Positions 37,690 to 46,014 of a DNA stretch of 64,000 nt are shown here, piece by piece. A program made the position numbers and the translations under genes. The first letter of the stretch is position 1. Every line of letters starts with the position of its first letter. The stretch covers positions 186,001 through 250,000 of the forward strand of contig NZ_BMQW01000003.1 in assembly GCF_014648315.1 (NCBI RefSeq), written 5' to 3'. This stretch comes from Shewanella ulleungensis. GTDB lineage: Bacteria > Pseudomonadota > Gammaproteobacteria > Enterobacterales > Shewanellaceae. The notes under the pieces are model-generated. The model did no database searches. It saw nothing but the letters and a program-made list of their open reading frames with translations, and was not told where the DNA came from.

Positions 37690-37873
37690 AGTCAGAAAAC
37701 TTCGATAGAAAATGAATTAGCTGCATATAATAACGGATTTAGCCGTTAATCGCCTCAAGTTTTATTCGACATAGATTAAGGAATATCGCAAACCCTTGTT
37801 CGATTTATACGGTGGGTCTGATATCATTCTTTTTTAAATTATCATCTGCGACAGACTAGGGTTAACAAGGCTT

Positions 37874-38902
37874 ATGGCTATTAGTATTGAGCAAGCAATT
37901 ATTCACGAAATCTCTCAAGACGGTCAGGGACAAATGCGCTGTCGTTTACGTCCGCAACCGTTGTTGAATACCAACGCTGTTGAAACCATGTTAGAAGAAT
38001 TACACCAGACTTACTCAGGTAAAGCGGGTAAGGGCTTTGGTTTTTTTGGTACTCACGGTGATGATGGCGAAGCCAATGATGAATTTGCGAATGCGTTAAC
38101 TGGTTACCGCAACGGCGATTTAGGTTTTGTTGAGTTTAGTGGCCAGGCAAGCAAGTTATTGCAACAAGAGCTAGCCAAGTATGATTTTAGCCAGGGCGGC
38201 TTTTTGTTGATGTCTTGCTACACCAGCATGACGAGCGATTATTTGTTTGTGGCGTTATTGAGCGCTAAATCGTCGATGACAGTATTAGATGACATGGAAT
38301 TGTCACAAAATAATCATTTAGATTTAAGTAATATTCAATTAGCGGCACGAATTGATTTAACTGAGTGGCAAGCCGATAAAAGCTCGCGAAAGTATATTTC
38401 GTTTATTCGTGGTCGCGCGGGCCGTAAGGTTGCCGATTTCTTTTTAGATTTTATGGGTTGTGTTGAAGGGGTTAATACTAAAGCGCAAAATAAAACCTTA
38501 ATCCATGCGGTTGAAGATTTTGTTGCTGGCAGTGAGCTCACTAAAGATGAACGCCAGCAATGCCGTAATAAAGTGTTTGAGTATTGCTCTGAGCGTGCAG
38601 ACTCAGGTGAGGTGATTGAAGTAAAAGATTTGGCCGATGAATTAGCCGATTCTGGTATGGATTCATTTTATGATTTTGCTTGCGGCGGTAGTTATGAGCT
38701 CGATGAAGAATTCCCAGCAGATAAAGCCAGTTTGCGAAGTTTAAAGAAGTTTTCGGGGACAGGTGGCGGCGTAACCTTAAGTTTTGACGGTGGACATTTA
38801 GGCGAGCGAGTTATTTACGATCCTGTGTCTGACACGATTTTAATTAAGGGTGTACCGGCTAATTTAAAAGATCAGTTAGACCGACGTTTAAAGGGCGAGT
38901 AA
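37874..38902 (+). CDS. yejK: Nucleoid-associated protein YejK (NdpA)
   Basis: A 342-residue member of the NdpA family, a nucleoid-associated protein that in E. coli interacts with topoisomerase IV/gyrase as well as DNA. Typical segments are the N-terminal [39 protein letters not shown] (about 175-195) and the C-terminal [20 protein letters not shown]. Length matches (E. coli 335). It is divergent from yejL-yejM with a shared promoter region of 184 bp and is followed by a terminator hairpin. Confidence 0.95.
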   Translation: MAISIEQAIIHEISQDGQGQMRCRLRPQPLLNTNAVETMLEELHQTYSGKAGKGFGFFGTHGDDGEANDEFANALTGYRNGDLGFVEFSGQASKLLQQELAKYDFSQGGFLLMSCYTSMTSDYLFVALLSAKSSMTVLDDMELSQNNHLDLSNIQLAARIDLTEWQADKSSRKYISFIRGRAGRKVADFFLDFMGCVEGVNTKAQNKTLIHAVEDFVAGSELTKDERQQCRNKVFEYCSERADSGEVIEVKDLADELADSGMDSFYDFACGGSYELDEEFPADKASLRSLKKFSGTGGGVTLSFDGGHLGERVIYDPVSDTILIKGVPANLKDQLDRRLKGE

Positions 38903-38935
38903 TTATTCATTAAGGGTGATTTATATCGTTAAATG

Positions 38936-38962
38936 AGCGTCCATTAAGGGCGCTTTTTTATT
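38936..38962 (+). terminator. Terminator of yejK
   Basis: Stem AGCGTCC/GGGCGCT (38936-38942 and 38948-38954, 5-nt loop) is followed by TTTTTATTTT on the plus strand. Confidence 0.8.
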
Positions 38963-39115
38963 TTGAATAATCATTTTTTAATGTCAACTGGTACGATTAT
39001 TCATCGTGGATCAGTTTTTTGCTTTTCATTACGCTTTAGTTGAGTAAACTAGCGCCAATTTTTGAGCATTTTTGTTTGTTATGCCTTTAATGGTTTAACA
39101 CACTTTGGGGGAGCG

Positions 39116-40063
39116 ATGATCACTGCATACGCCTATCAAAATAGACAACTGGTAACCACTGAATTAAATGTTGGTGACAAGGTACCGGAGTCGACATTGT
39201 GGTTAGATTTATTAAAACCCGATGATGCCGAACGCCAATGGCTCAGGTTGTTCTCTGCTGAAGAAGTGCCCGACGAAGAAGATATTAAAGAGATTGAGGC
39301 ATCGGCACGTTTTTACCAAAACCAAGACGGTTTACACATTAACTCGTTATTTCCACAACGCGTTAGTTCAGATGTGCGCGCAGTAAACGTATCATTTAAC
39401 TTGCGTAAAGATTTTTTACTGACCATTCGTGAAGAAGATGTTGGTTTAATCCGTTTATTGCGTAACTATTTACGTTTAGGTCGTTTAGATATCACCACTC
39501 CGCAAGGTTTGTTACTAGAGTTATTTAATTTAAAAGTGGATTACTTATCTGACTTAATCGAAGACGTGTATAGCGTATTAGAAAATGTCGGTGAGCAAGT
39601 GTTTAATGACGACGAGCTTGATGATGTATTTAAACTCATTACCTTACAAGAAGACTCTAACGGTAAAATCCGTTTAAGTTTGCTTGATACTCAGCGGTCT
39701 TTACGTTACATGCAACGTTATTACCGTGAAAGTTTGTCAGATGAGAACTTAAAATCTATTCGTGAAATGTTGTCCGATATTGAATCATTAATGCCACACA
39801 GTCAGTTTATTTTCGATAAATTACAGTTTTTACTCGACGCAGCTATGGGCTTTAGTGGCTTACAACAAAACAAGATTATTAAGATATTTTCGGTATCGGC
39901 GGTGGTATTTTTACCCCCAACCTTAATCGCAAGTAGCTATGGCATGAACTTTCATATTATGCCAGAACTTGATTGGCGTTTTGGTTACCCCATGGCTGTA
40001 GCATTAATGTTAGCCAGTGCGGCGGGAACTTACTTTTTCTTTAAACGAAAAGGTTGGTTGTAA
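39116..40063 (+). CDS. corA: Magnesium/cobalt transporter CorA
   Basis: A 315-residue pentameric Mg2+ channel of the inner membrane. It has a long cytoplasmic N-terminal domain with helical funnel, then two C-terminal helices with the universal signature YGMNFHIMPE between them (about 276-285) and a basic tail FKRKGWL. I start it at ATG 39116, preceded by GGGGGAG; an in-frame ATG-less/alternative start at 39062 would add 18 residues and does not match the family's length (E. coli 316). Monocistronic, convergent with the next gene. Confidence 0.95.
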   Translation: MITAYAYQNRQLVTTELNVGDKVPESTLWLDLLKPDDAERQWLRLFSAEEVPDEEDIKEIEASARFYQNQDGLHINSLFPQRVSSDVRAVNVSFNLRKDFLLTIREEDVGLIRLLRNYLRLGRLDITTPQGLLLELFNLKVDYLSDLIEDVYSVLENVGEQVFNDDELDDVFKLITLQEDSNGKIRLSLLDTQRSLRYMQRYYRESLSDENLKSIREMLSDIESLMPHSQFIFDKLQFLLDAAMGFSGLQQNKIIKIFSVSAVVFLPPTLIASSYGMNFHIMPELDWRFGYPMAVALMLASAAGTYFFFKRKGWL

Positions 40064-40115
40064 CTTACAAATGGTCTGTTGAGTCACTCATTTTTATTCA
40101 TAAATTGCATGTAAC

Positions 40116-40150
40116 AAAAAGCCACTTACTTTTAGTAAGTGGCTTTATTT
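40116..40150. terminator. Bidirectional terminator between corA and the DUF3391 HD-GYP gene
   Basis: A 12-bp stem (arms 40119-40130 and 40134-40145, 3-nt loop) has an A-run to the left and T-rich sequence to the right, so it can serve both convergent genes. Confidence 0.85.
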
Positions 40151-40177
40151 AATTCAAAACAGCTTGTTGAGGCTCTT

Positions 40178-41425
40178 TTAATTTGTGCCTATACCAAAGC
40201 TAATTTTATCTCTTGGGTTAAGGTATTCGTGAATTTTCTTTGGTAGTGCAGCTGCAGGTAAGCTACGCACTATGGTGATGTTGTGATTTTGTAAGCTAAT
40301 GATTGGCGCTTGGTCTTTAGGGACCAATTGGTCATACACCACAATGTTAGGAAATAATAACTGCTGCAAGTTAACCGACATCACCATTGCAAATTGGCCA
40401 CTAGATAACTCAACAATGCTACCCGGTGGGTAAATACCAAGCATTTTGATGAGCTTACCTACGTATTCTGTATTGAGTTTAGCATTGTAGTTTTTGTAGA
40501 GCATTCCAAGTGCCACACTGGGAGGTTTACCCTTACTTTGGTTGGTGCCATTACACAGGTTGTCGTATTCGTTTACTACGGCAATCAGTTGTGACAGTTT
40601 ATCAAGCTTGTCTGCTTTTAGGCCTTGTGGGAAGCCGCTACCATCTAAAAATTCGTGATGATTAGCGATTAACGGTTTTGCTTCCTCTGGGAAGCTGTCT
40701 GCTAACTTTAAAAAGTTAATACTCATTAACGGGTGTTGTTTGATAAAGTTTTCTTCTGGTGCAGACAGCGCGACTCGTTTATTGAGAATCGTACTGGGTA
40801 CTTTCAGTTTGCCTATGTCATGAAATAACGCACCAATACCAATAGTTTCAACCTCTTCACGGCTCCAGTTAAGCTCTTTGGCCATTAACATGCATAGCAT
40901 AGCAACGTTGAGTGAGTGATGATAAATATGCTCATCGTTTTTGGCATCACCCATTAAATGCAATGCTAGATTGTCTGAATTAAGCAGCATGCTGGTCATG
41001 TTACTAATTAGATCTTTGGCTTCGATGACGGCATTGAGTGGGCGACTGCTCACTTTTGACACCATTGAGCGCATCATGGCCACTGAGCGTTCAAATTGTT
41101 GTTCGGTTTTCTTTAAATCACGTATGAGCTTTTTTTGTTCATCAATTTTAGCTGTTTTGTCGCTGAGCATTTGTTCTTTCAGCGTAGTGAGTTCTTCTTC
41201 TGTAGGCGGTTGCTGAGAGTCTGCTGAGGTGACAGGTTCAATGTCACTTTTTTCCGGGTCGAAAAAGACATCTTTGAGTCCTAATCCTTTGATTAACTCA
41301 ATTTGGGCGCTATTTTTGATTTTAAAACTGCTAAACAAGAATGGATGATCTTTCCACGAGATAGGCAGACGAATAAAAGTGCCAACTTCAAGTTGTTCTA
41401 CAGCGACTTTTTGGTTTTTTTTCAT
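40178..41425 (-). CDS. HD-GYP domain protein with N-terminal DUF3391
   Basis: A 415-residue cytoplasmic protein. The DUF3391 region (about 1-130) opens MKKNQKVAVEQLEVGTFIRL; a short coiled coil (about 80-115) follows, then an HD-GYP domain (about 150-330) with ALFHDIGKLKVPSTILNKRV and HHEFLDGSGFPQGLKADKL. The catalytic HD and the second HH are present, but the GYP triplet reads GFP. It is likely a cyclic-di-GMP phosphodiesterase or a related signalling protein; the substituted triplet makes activity less certain. Single gene with its own terminator. Confidence 0.92.
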   Translation of the reverse strand: MKKNQKVAVEQLEVGTFIRLPISWKDHPFLFSSFKIKNSAQIELIKGLGLKDVFFDPEKSDIEPVTSADSQQPPTEEELTTLKEQMLSDKTAKIDEQKKLIRDLKKTEQQFERSVAMMRSMVSKVSSRPLNAVIEAKDLISNMTSMLLNSDNLALHLMGDAKNDEHIYHHSLNVAMLCMLMAKELNWSREEVETIGIGALFHDIGKLKVPSTILNKRVALSAPEENFIKQHPLMSINFLKLADSFPEEAKPLIANHHEFLDGSGFPQGLKADKLDKLSQLIAVVNEYDNLCNGTNQSKGKPPSVALGMLYKNYNAKLNTEYVGKLIKMLGIYPPGSIVELSSGQFAMVMSVNLQQLLFPNIVVYDQLVPKDQAPIISLQNHNITIVRSLPAAALPKKIHEYLNPRDKISFGIGTN

Positions 41426-41540
41426 AATTTAGTCATAGTGACGTTATGGAACAACAAGCGATGTTTGCCTTTATGCTTTACAGGGCCTTTGTTGGCGTGG
41501 CAGCATAATACTATAAATGGACAAATAATAGTTACCCTCT

Positions 41541-42236
41541 ATGGATTTTATTGAAGTATATCCCAATGCGATTAGCGATGATTTATGTGACCGCTTAATT
41601 GCTGCATTTAATGCCCACCCAAATGTTGGCCCTGGTCAAACTGGATTTGGCGTAGATAGCGAAAAAAAGCGCAGCCGAGATTTAATGTTAGATGCTTTTA
41701 CCGATTTAGCTGACTTAAAAAATGAACTATTGGCTGCAACATTCAGCCATATAACTGATTATTTTAGCCAATATTCTTTAGCATTAATGGGGGCTGTGTC
41801 AGTACAAGTGACCGATGAACAGGGTAAACCTCAAACATTAACACCCGACAACTTCGATGCTTTGGGTATGCCAAGAGCAAGCACTTTAACAAAGTACTTA
41901 TATCGTAGTGGAACAATCAATATTCAACATTATCAAAAAGGTGTCGGCGGTTACCCACATTGGCATTCTGAGCAATTTCCGCAAAACGGTCATAATGAAG
42001 CCTTGCACCGTGTGGTGTTATATATGTTTTATTTAAACGATGTCGAAGAGGGCGGAGAGACGGAGTTTTACTATCAGCAGCGTAAAATAAACCCTAAAAA
42101 AGGCACCATGGTGATAGCGCCTGCCGGTTTTACGCACAGCCATCGTGGTAATGTGCCAGTTAGTAACGATAAGTATATTGCAACGTCTTGGGCAATGTTC
42201 AATCGTGCAGAGCAATTATACGCACCACTGAGCTAA
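41541..42236 (+). CDS. 2-oxoglutarate/Fe(II)-dependent oxygenase, prolyl-4-hydroxylase-like
   Basis: A 231-residue protein with the double-stranded beta-helix pattern of P4H-like oxygenases, which hydroxylate protein or small-molecule substrates using Fe(II) and 2-oxoglutarate. The first metal motif is in GGYPHWHSEQFP (about 136-147), the core strand is VVLYMFYLNDVEEGGETEFY, and the distal histidine plus the basic 2OG-binding residue are in PAGFTHSHRGNVP. The first metal triad part reads HSE rather than the usual HxD. The substrate is unknown. No clear ribosome binding site precedes the ATG. It is convergent with the PhoQ-like gene. Confidence 0.85.
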   Translation: MDFIEVYPNAISDDLCDRLIAAFNAHPNVGPGQTGFGVDSEKKRSRDLMLDAFTDLADLKNELLAATFSHITDYFSQYSLALMGAVSVQVTDEQGKPQTLTPDNFDALGMPRASTLTKYLYRSGTINIQHYQKGVGGYPHWHSEQFPQNGHNEALHRVVLYMFYLNDVEEGGETEFYYQQRKINPKKGTMVIAPAGFTHSHRGNVPVSNDKYIATSWAMFNRAEQLYAPLS

Positions 42237-42277
42237 AATGGTATTGGCTAAATTTGAGTTGATTAGAGTTGTGACGC

Positions 42278-43624
42278 TTATATTGGAAGCTCAATAATAA
42301 ATGCCGCGCCGCCAAGTTTACTGGTGTTAATTGTCAATGTGCCGCCATAGCTATTAACCAACTCATGGCAAACGGCTAGGCCAATGCCTTGGCCTGGTGA
42401 TTGCGTGTCGGCGCGTATGCCTCGTTGTATAATTTTTTGTTTTATGGCGTCATCCACACCGGGGCCGTCATCTTCTACGCTTAGGCATATTTTGTTGTCG
42501 TCTTTGATATGAGCTCTCACGCTCACTTGGCTGATGCACAGTCTAAAGCCGTTTTCCATTAAATTACCTAGTAGCTCCATGACATCGCCTTTGCTTAATG
42601 GCAGCGCAAGATGCTCACTGATTTTGTAGGTCATTGAAACATGTTTTTGTTGGTACAGTTTAGTGAGCATTTGTGCGAGCGATTCAACAATGGGTAGCAG
42701 CTCAGTGTGTTGGAAATGCAGCCCTTGTTGACCGAGCATCGCTCGCTTTAGTTGGTATTGAACAAGATGGTCCATGTCATTAATTTGCTCAAGGATTTGT
42801 CTATTTTGTTGCTGTCTCTCTAGGGTGTTGTCATCAATAATGGCTATGCTCGCGGCTAAACGAGTTTTAAGGCTATGAGCAAGATCATTCATCGCATTTT
42901 GATAACGAGTTTGGCGATCATCTGCTTGGCTGATTAATTGATTGAGCGCGGTAGTGATCCCTTGTAATTCTTCTGGATAATCTTGAGATAAGCGGTTTTT
43001 GCGTCCTCGCTGCAACTGGACCAACTCAAGTTTTAATTGCGCTAAAGGCCGCATGCTCCAATATGCTGCGCTAATCAATAATAACAAAGCAACAAGTAAG
43101 ACTATTGCGAGTCTAAAATAGGTGAGTTGATTAAACTGGCTTAGCTCTGCTTTTAGCTCGCTGGCATCTTGTAAAATCAGTAGATGGTACATTTGCGCGT
43201 CGACATCAATACTCAGTAGGTAAGCAAAGTAGCTTTGATTTTGGTTAAAATTAAGATAAAACGGCGGTAAGTCATCTTTAATCGTGAGGTATTGTTCGCA
43301 TATTTGGCTTAGGTTTAAACCAGTGGCAAATTCTGAACGCCATAAAGTGTCATAACGCGCATTGCATGTTGCCATAATGTATTGGGTATCAATGTCATCA
43401 CCTTCTCGAGCTTGGGTGATAGGCACTAAATTATTTTCGCGAAATTCTGCTGCAATGATGGGGAGTTTAGCAATAAGAGCGCTGGTTGTTTGGTTATATC
43501 GATTTTGAGCGTGGAGTAAGTTAATTAACCAAGCTAAGCCAAAACCGACTAGGGCAATAATGCACAAGGAGGTAACAAACACCCTAGTGAGTAAACGATT
43601 TTTGGGTTGCAAAGTTAGTCGCAT
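42278..43624 (-). CDS. Sensor histidine kinase, PhoQ-like
   Basis: A 448-residue membrane sensor. Two membrane helices (about 14-36 and 172-192) flank a periplasmic sensor with two cysteines (MATCNARYD and SQICEQY) that could form a disulfide. A HAMP-like linker follows, then an H-box NDLAHSLKTRLAA and an ATPase domain with NLMENGFRLC, EDDGPGVDD and GQGIGLAVCHELV. The H-box HSLKT is a PhoQ hallmark, but the usual proline after KT is arginine. It overlaps its response regulator gene by 10 nt. The stimulus is unknown. Confidence 0.9.
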   Translation of the reverse strand: MRLTLQPKNRLLTRVFVTSLCIIALVGFGLAWLINLLHAQNRYNQTTSALIAKLPIIAAEFRENNLVPITQAREGDDIDTQYIMATCNARYDTLWRSEFATGLNLSQICEQYLTIKDDLPPFYLNFNQNQSYFAYLLSIDVDAQMYHLLILQDASELKAELSQFNQLTYFRLAIVLLVALLLLISAAYWSMRPLAQLKLELVQLQRGRKNRLSQDYPEELQGITTALNQLISQADDRQTRYQNAMNDLAHSLKTRLAASIAIIDDNTLERQQQNRQILEQINDMDHLVQYQLKRAMLGQQGLHFQHTELLPIVESLAQMLTKLYQQKHVSMTYKISEHLALPLSKGDVMELLGNLMENGFRLCISQVSVRAHIKDDNKICLSVEDDGPGVDDAIKQKIIQRGIRADTQSPGQGIGLAVCHELVNSYGGTLTINTSKLGGAAFIIELPI

Positions 43625-44289
43625 GGGTGGTTAAATTTATATCCTTGGCCACGAATAGTTACTATTGGCTCGATTATTCCGCCTTGACTGAGCTTTTTCC
43701 GCAACCGGCTTATCATCACTTCGATAGTATTAGGGTCGCCTTCTTTATCTGCATAAATGACATCGAGCAAACGCTGTTTTGCGACCACCTCATGGCAATG
43801 GCGCATTAAATATTCTAGCAGTTGGTATTCAAATGCTGTGATGTCTAGTGGTGTTTGTTGCAAGCTAACTTGTTTCGCCGCTAAATCTAATTGTAATGGA
43901 CCACTGGTAATGATGGAGCGAACAAAACCGCCACTTCGACGTACGATGGCATCGAGCCTAGCAATGAGCTCTTCTTTTTGGAAGGGTTTCACTAAGTAGT
44001 CGTCGGCGCCCGCGTTGAGCCCTTCAACTTTATCTTGCCAGGTTAAGCGTGCAGTTAAAATCATGATTGGCGCTTTAATGTCTGCCGAGCGTAAAGATTT
44101 TATTAGGCTGATCCCGTCTTGGTCTGGGAGGCCAAGGTCAATAATGGCCACATCAATAGGGTAGTTAGTTGCTTGATAAAAGCCTTCTTTGGCGGTTAAG
44201 GCTACTTGTACCTGATTACCTGCATCGCTCAGTTGCACCGTTAAGTGATGCGATAAAATAGGATCGTCTTCTATGACTAATATACGCAT
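43615..44289 (-). CDS. OmpR-family response regulator, PhoP/QseB-like
   Basis: A 224-residue regulator. The receiver (about 1-118) has acidic pair EDD, the phospho-acceptor Asp in VAIIDLGLPDQDGISLIKSL and the lysine in DDYLVKPFQKEEL. A winged-helix DNA-binding domain (about 130-222) ends VTIRGQGYKFNHP and contains NTIEVMISRLRKKL. It is the first gene of the leftward two-gene unit with the PhoQ-like kinase and is divergent from the PhnD-like ABC operon, 177 bp away, so control of that operon is possible but not shown. Confidence 0.93.
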   Translation of the reverse strand: MRILVIEDDPILSHHLTVQLSDAGNQVQVALTAKEGFYQATNYPIDVAIIDLGLPDQDGISLIKSLRSADIKAPIMILTARLTWQDKVEGLNAGADDYLVKPFQKEELIARLDAIVRRSGGFVRSIITSGPLQLDLAAKQVSLQQTPLDITAFEYQLLEYLMRHCHEVVAKQRLLDVIYADKEGDPNTIEVMISRLRKKLSQGGIIEPIVTIRGQGYKFNHPCD

Positions 44290-44466
44290 TTTTATCCTTA
44301 ACTAAGGTGATATGAGAGGAGTCATATTCCATTCATATTACCTTATCTATTTGTTTGGTTGAATATTAACCGTAATAAATATCCTGCACTATTATGGTTA
44401 GCCCCCTAGGTTAAGTTGTCTTGGGACGTTAGAATGATGCCATTAATGAATAATCAAAGGATTAAA

Positions 44467-45321
44467 ATGAAATTTACAGGAATGATATTAGCAGGCGTTT
44501 TAAGCTTGTTTTCAACAGTAGCAGTAAGCGAAACGTTTACATTTACGGCAATTCCAGATGAAGATGAAAGCCAATTACGTACTCGCTTTGACAAAGTCGC
44601 CGTGTATCTGTCTGAGCAATTAGGCGTTGAAGTGAAATATATACCAGTGAAGTCTTACTCTGCAGCAGTGACGGCTTTTCGCAACAATCAAGTGCAGTTA
44701 GCATGGTTTGGTGGTTTATCTGGTGTGCAGGCTCGTCGTTTAGTGCCTGGTTCTGAGGCCATTGCACAAGGTTTTGAAGATCAGTTTTTCAAAAGCTATA
44801 TTATTGCGCATCATTCTACTGAATTAGCTGCAACTGATAGTTTTCCGGTATTGAATGATTATACCTTTACGTTCGGTTCAAAAGACTCAACATCTGGGCG
44901 CCTAATGCCGCAGTATTTTATTGAGAGTAATGTTGGCCAATCTGTCGATAAAATCTTTAAGCGTATTGGTTTTTCGGGTGATCACAGCCGCACGATTAGT
45001 CAAGTTGAAGCCGGTGTATATCAAGTGGGTGCGGTAAATTACAAAGTGTGGGACACCGCAGTTGAAAAAGGCGATGTCGATACCAGTAAAGTTAACGTGA
45101 TTTGGCAAAGTCCGACTTACCCAGATTACCAATGGACTGTCCATTCTGGTGTTGATAAGACCTTTGGTGCAGGCTTTAAAGAAAAGCTAACTAAAACGTT
45201 AATCGGCATGAAAGATAAAGATTTATTAGACAGTTTTCCACGCGAGTCATTTGTTCCAGCAAGTAACAGTGATTATGAGCCTATTGAGCGAGTGGCAAAA
45301 GCAATTGGAATGTTAGATTAA
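44467..45321 (+). CDS. PhnD-family ABC transporter substrate-binding protein (putative selenate/phosphonate)
   Basis: A 284-residue periplasmic binding protein with a signal peptide of about 22 residues (LAGVLSLFSTVAVS). The mature part opens FTFTAIPDEDESQLRTRFDK, then AVTAFRNNQVQLAWFGGLSG and YTFTFGSKDSTSGRLMPQYF, all PhnD/phosphate-phosphonate type. From memory, this subgroup has been annotated as putative selenate ABC transporter binding proteins; the true ligand is unknown. AAAGGA precedes the ATG at 44467; an upstream ATG at 44416 would only spoil the signal peptide. It is first of three genes and abuts the ATPase gene (stop and ATG share a base). Confidence 0.9.
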   Translation: MKFTGMILAGVLSLFSTVAVSETFTFTAIPDEDESQLRTRFDKVAVYLSEQLGVEVKYIPVKSYSAAVTAFRNNQVQLAWFGGLSGVQARRLVPGSEAIAQGFEDQFFKSYIIAHHSTELAATDSFPVLNDYTFTFGSKDSTSGRLMPQYFIESNVGQSVDKIFKRIGFSGDHSRTISQVEAGVYQVGAVNYKVWDTAVEKGDVDTSKVNVIWQSPTYPDYQWTVHSGVDKTFGAGFKEKLTKTLIGMKDKDLLDSFPRESFVPASNSDYEPIERVAKAIGMLD

Positions 45322-46004
45322 TGCTTGCTGTTGTTGATACTGATTTAGGCTATGGGCAAAAAGTTATTTTGCCCAACATAAACTTGACACTTAATCCAAG
45401 TGAGCATGTTGCCATTTTAGGGCCTTCAGGGGTCGGTAAAACGACATTATTACATCATCTGTATCAACAACTGGCTGAGCAAACGTGTTTGTGTTCTCAG
45501 GCACAAGGTTTAGTCGATAATCTGTCGATTTATCATAATGTGTTTATGGGAGGATTAGCGCGTCATTCTCGTTGGTATAATATGGCTAATTTGTTGCTAC
45601 CGTTTACACAACCGCAGCAACAAATTAGCGTGATTTGCCAACAGCTTGAATTGAATCTGCCATTGCAAAAAAAAGTTAGTGAGTTGTCTGGTGGGCAGCG
45701 TCAACGAGTGGCGTTAGCAAGAGCGTTATTTCAACACCAACCCGTATTTATGGGCGATGAACCTTTTTCGGCTTTAGATCCGCTTATGGGGGGCAGGTTA
45801 CTCAATTTAATAAAACAATCTCATCAAAGTGTTATTTGTGTTCTGCATGATGCCGAGCTGGCGTTGGCACATTTTGATCGTATTATTGTGATCAGTGCAG
45901 GTAAAGTGGCGCTTGATACTAAAGCTAATCAACTCACTCTGGCGCACTTGTCTCAACATTATGTTGTGACCGATGAGTCAACTCTACCTCATAGTGCAGG
46001 TTAA
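45321..46004 (+). CDS. ABC transporter ATP-binding protein of the PhnD-like operon
   Basis: A 227-residue ABC ATPase energising the transporter. Walker A is ILGPSGVGKTTLL (about 33-45), the Q-loop region is SQAQGLVDNLSIYHNVFMG, the signature is LSGGQRQRVALARALF, Walker B is QPVFMGDEPFSALDP and the H-loop is VICVLHDAELALA. It is about 20 residues shorter than typical PhnC, mostly between Walker A and the Q-loop. Its first base overlaps the binding-protein stop (TAATG), showing tight coupling. Confidence 0.93.
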   Translation: MLAVVDTDLGYGQKVILPNINLTLNPSEHVAILGPSGVGKTTLLHHLYQQLAEQTCLCSQAQGLVDNLSIYHNVFMGGLARHSRWYNMANLLLPFTQPQQQISVICQQLELNLPLQKKVSELSGGQRQRVALARALFQHQPVFMGDEPFSALDPLMGGRLLNLIKQSHQSVICVLHDAELALAHFDRIIVISAGKVALDTKANQLTLAHLSQHYVVTDESTLPHSAG

Positions 46005-46014
46005 CCCTGACAAA

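Noticed and set aside
44290-44466. PhoP-box-like direct repeat in the regulator/ABC divergent promoter
   Set aside because: Short GTTT/GGTT pairs occur, but spacing and matches to the PhoP consensus were too poor to claim.
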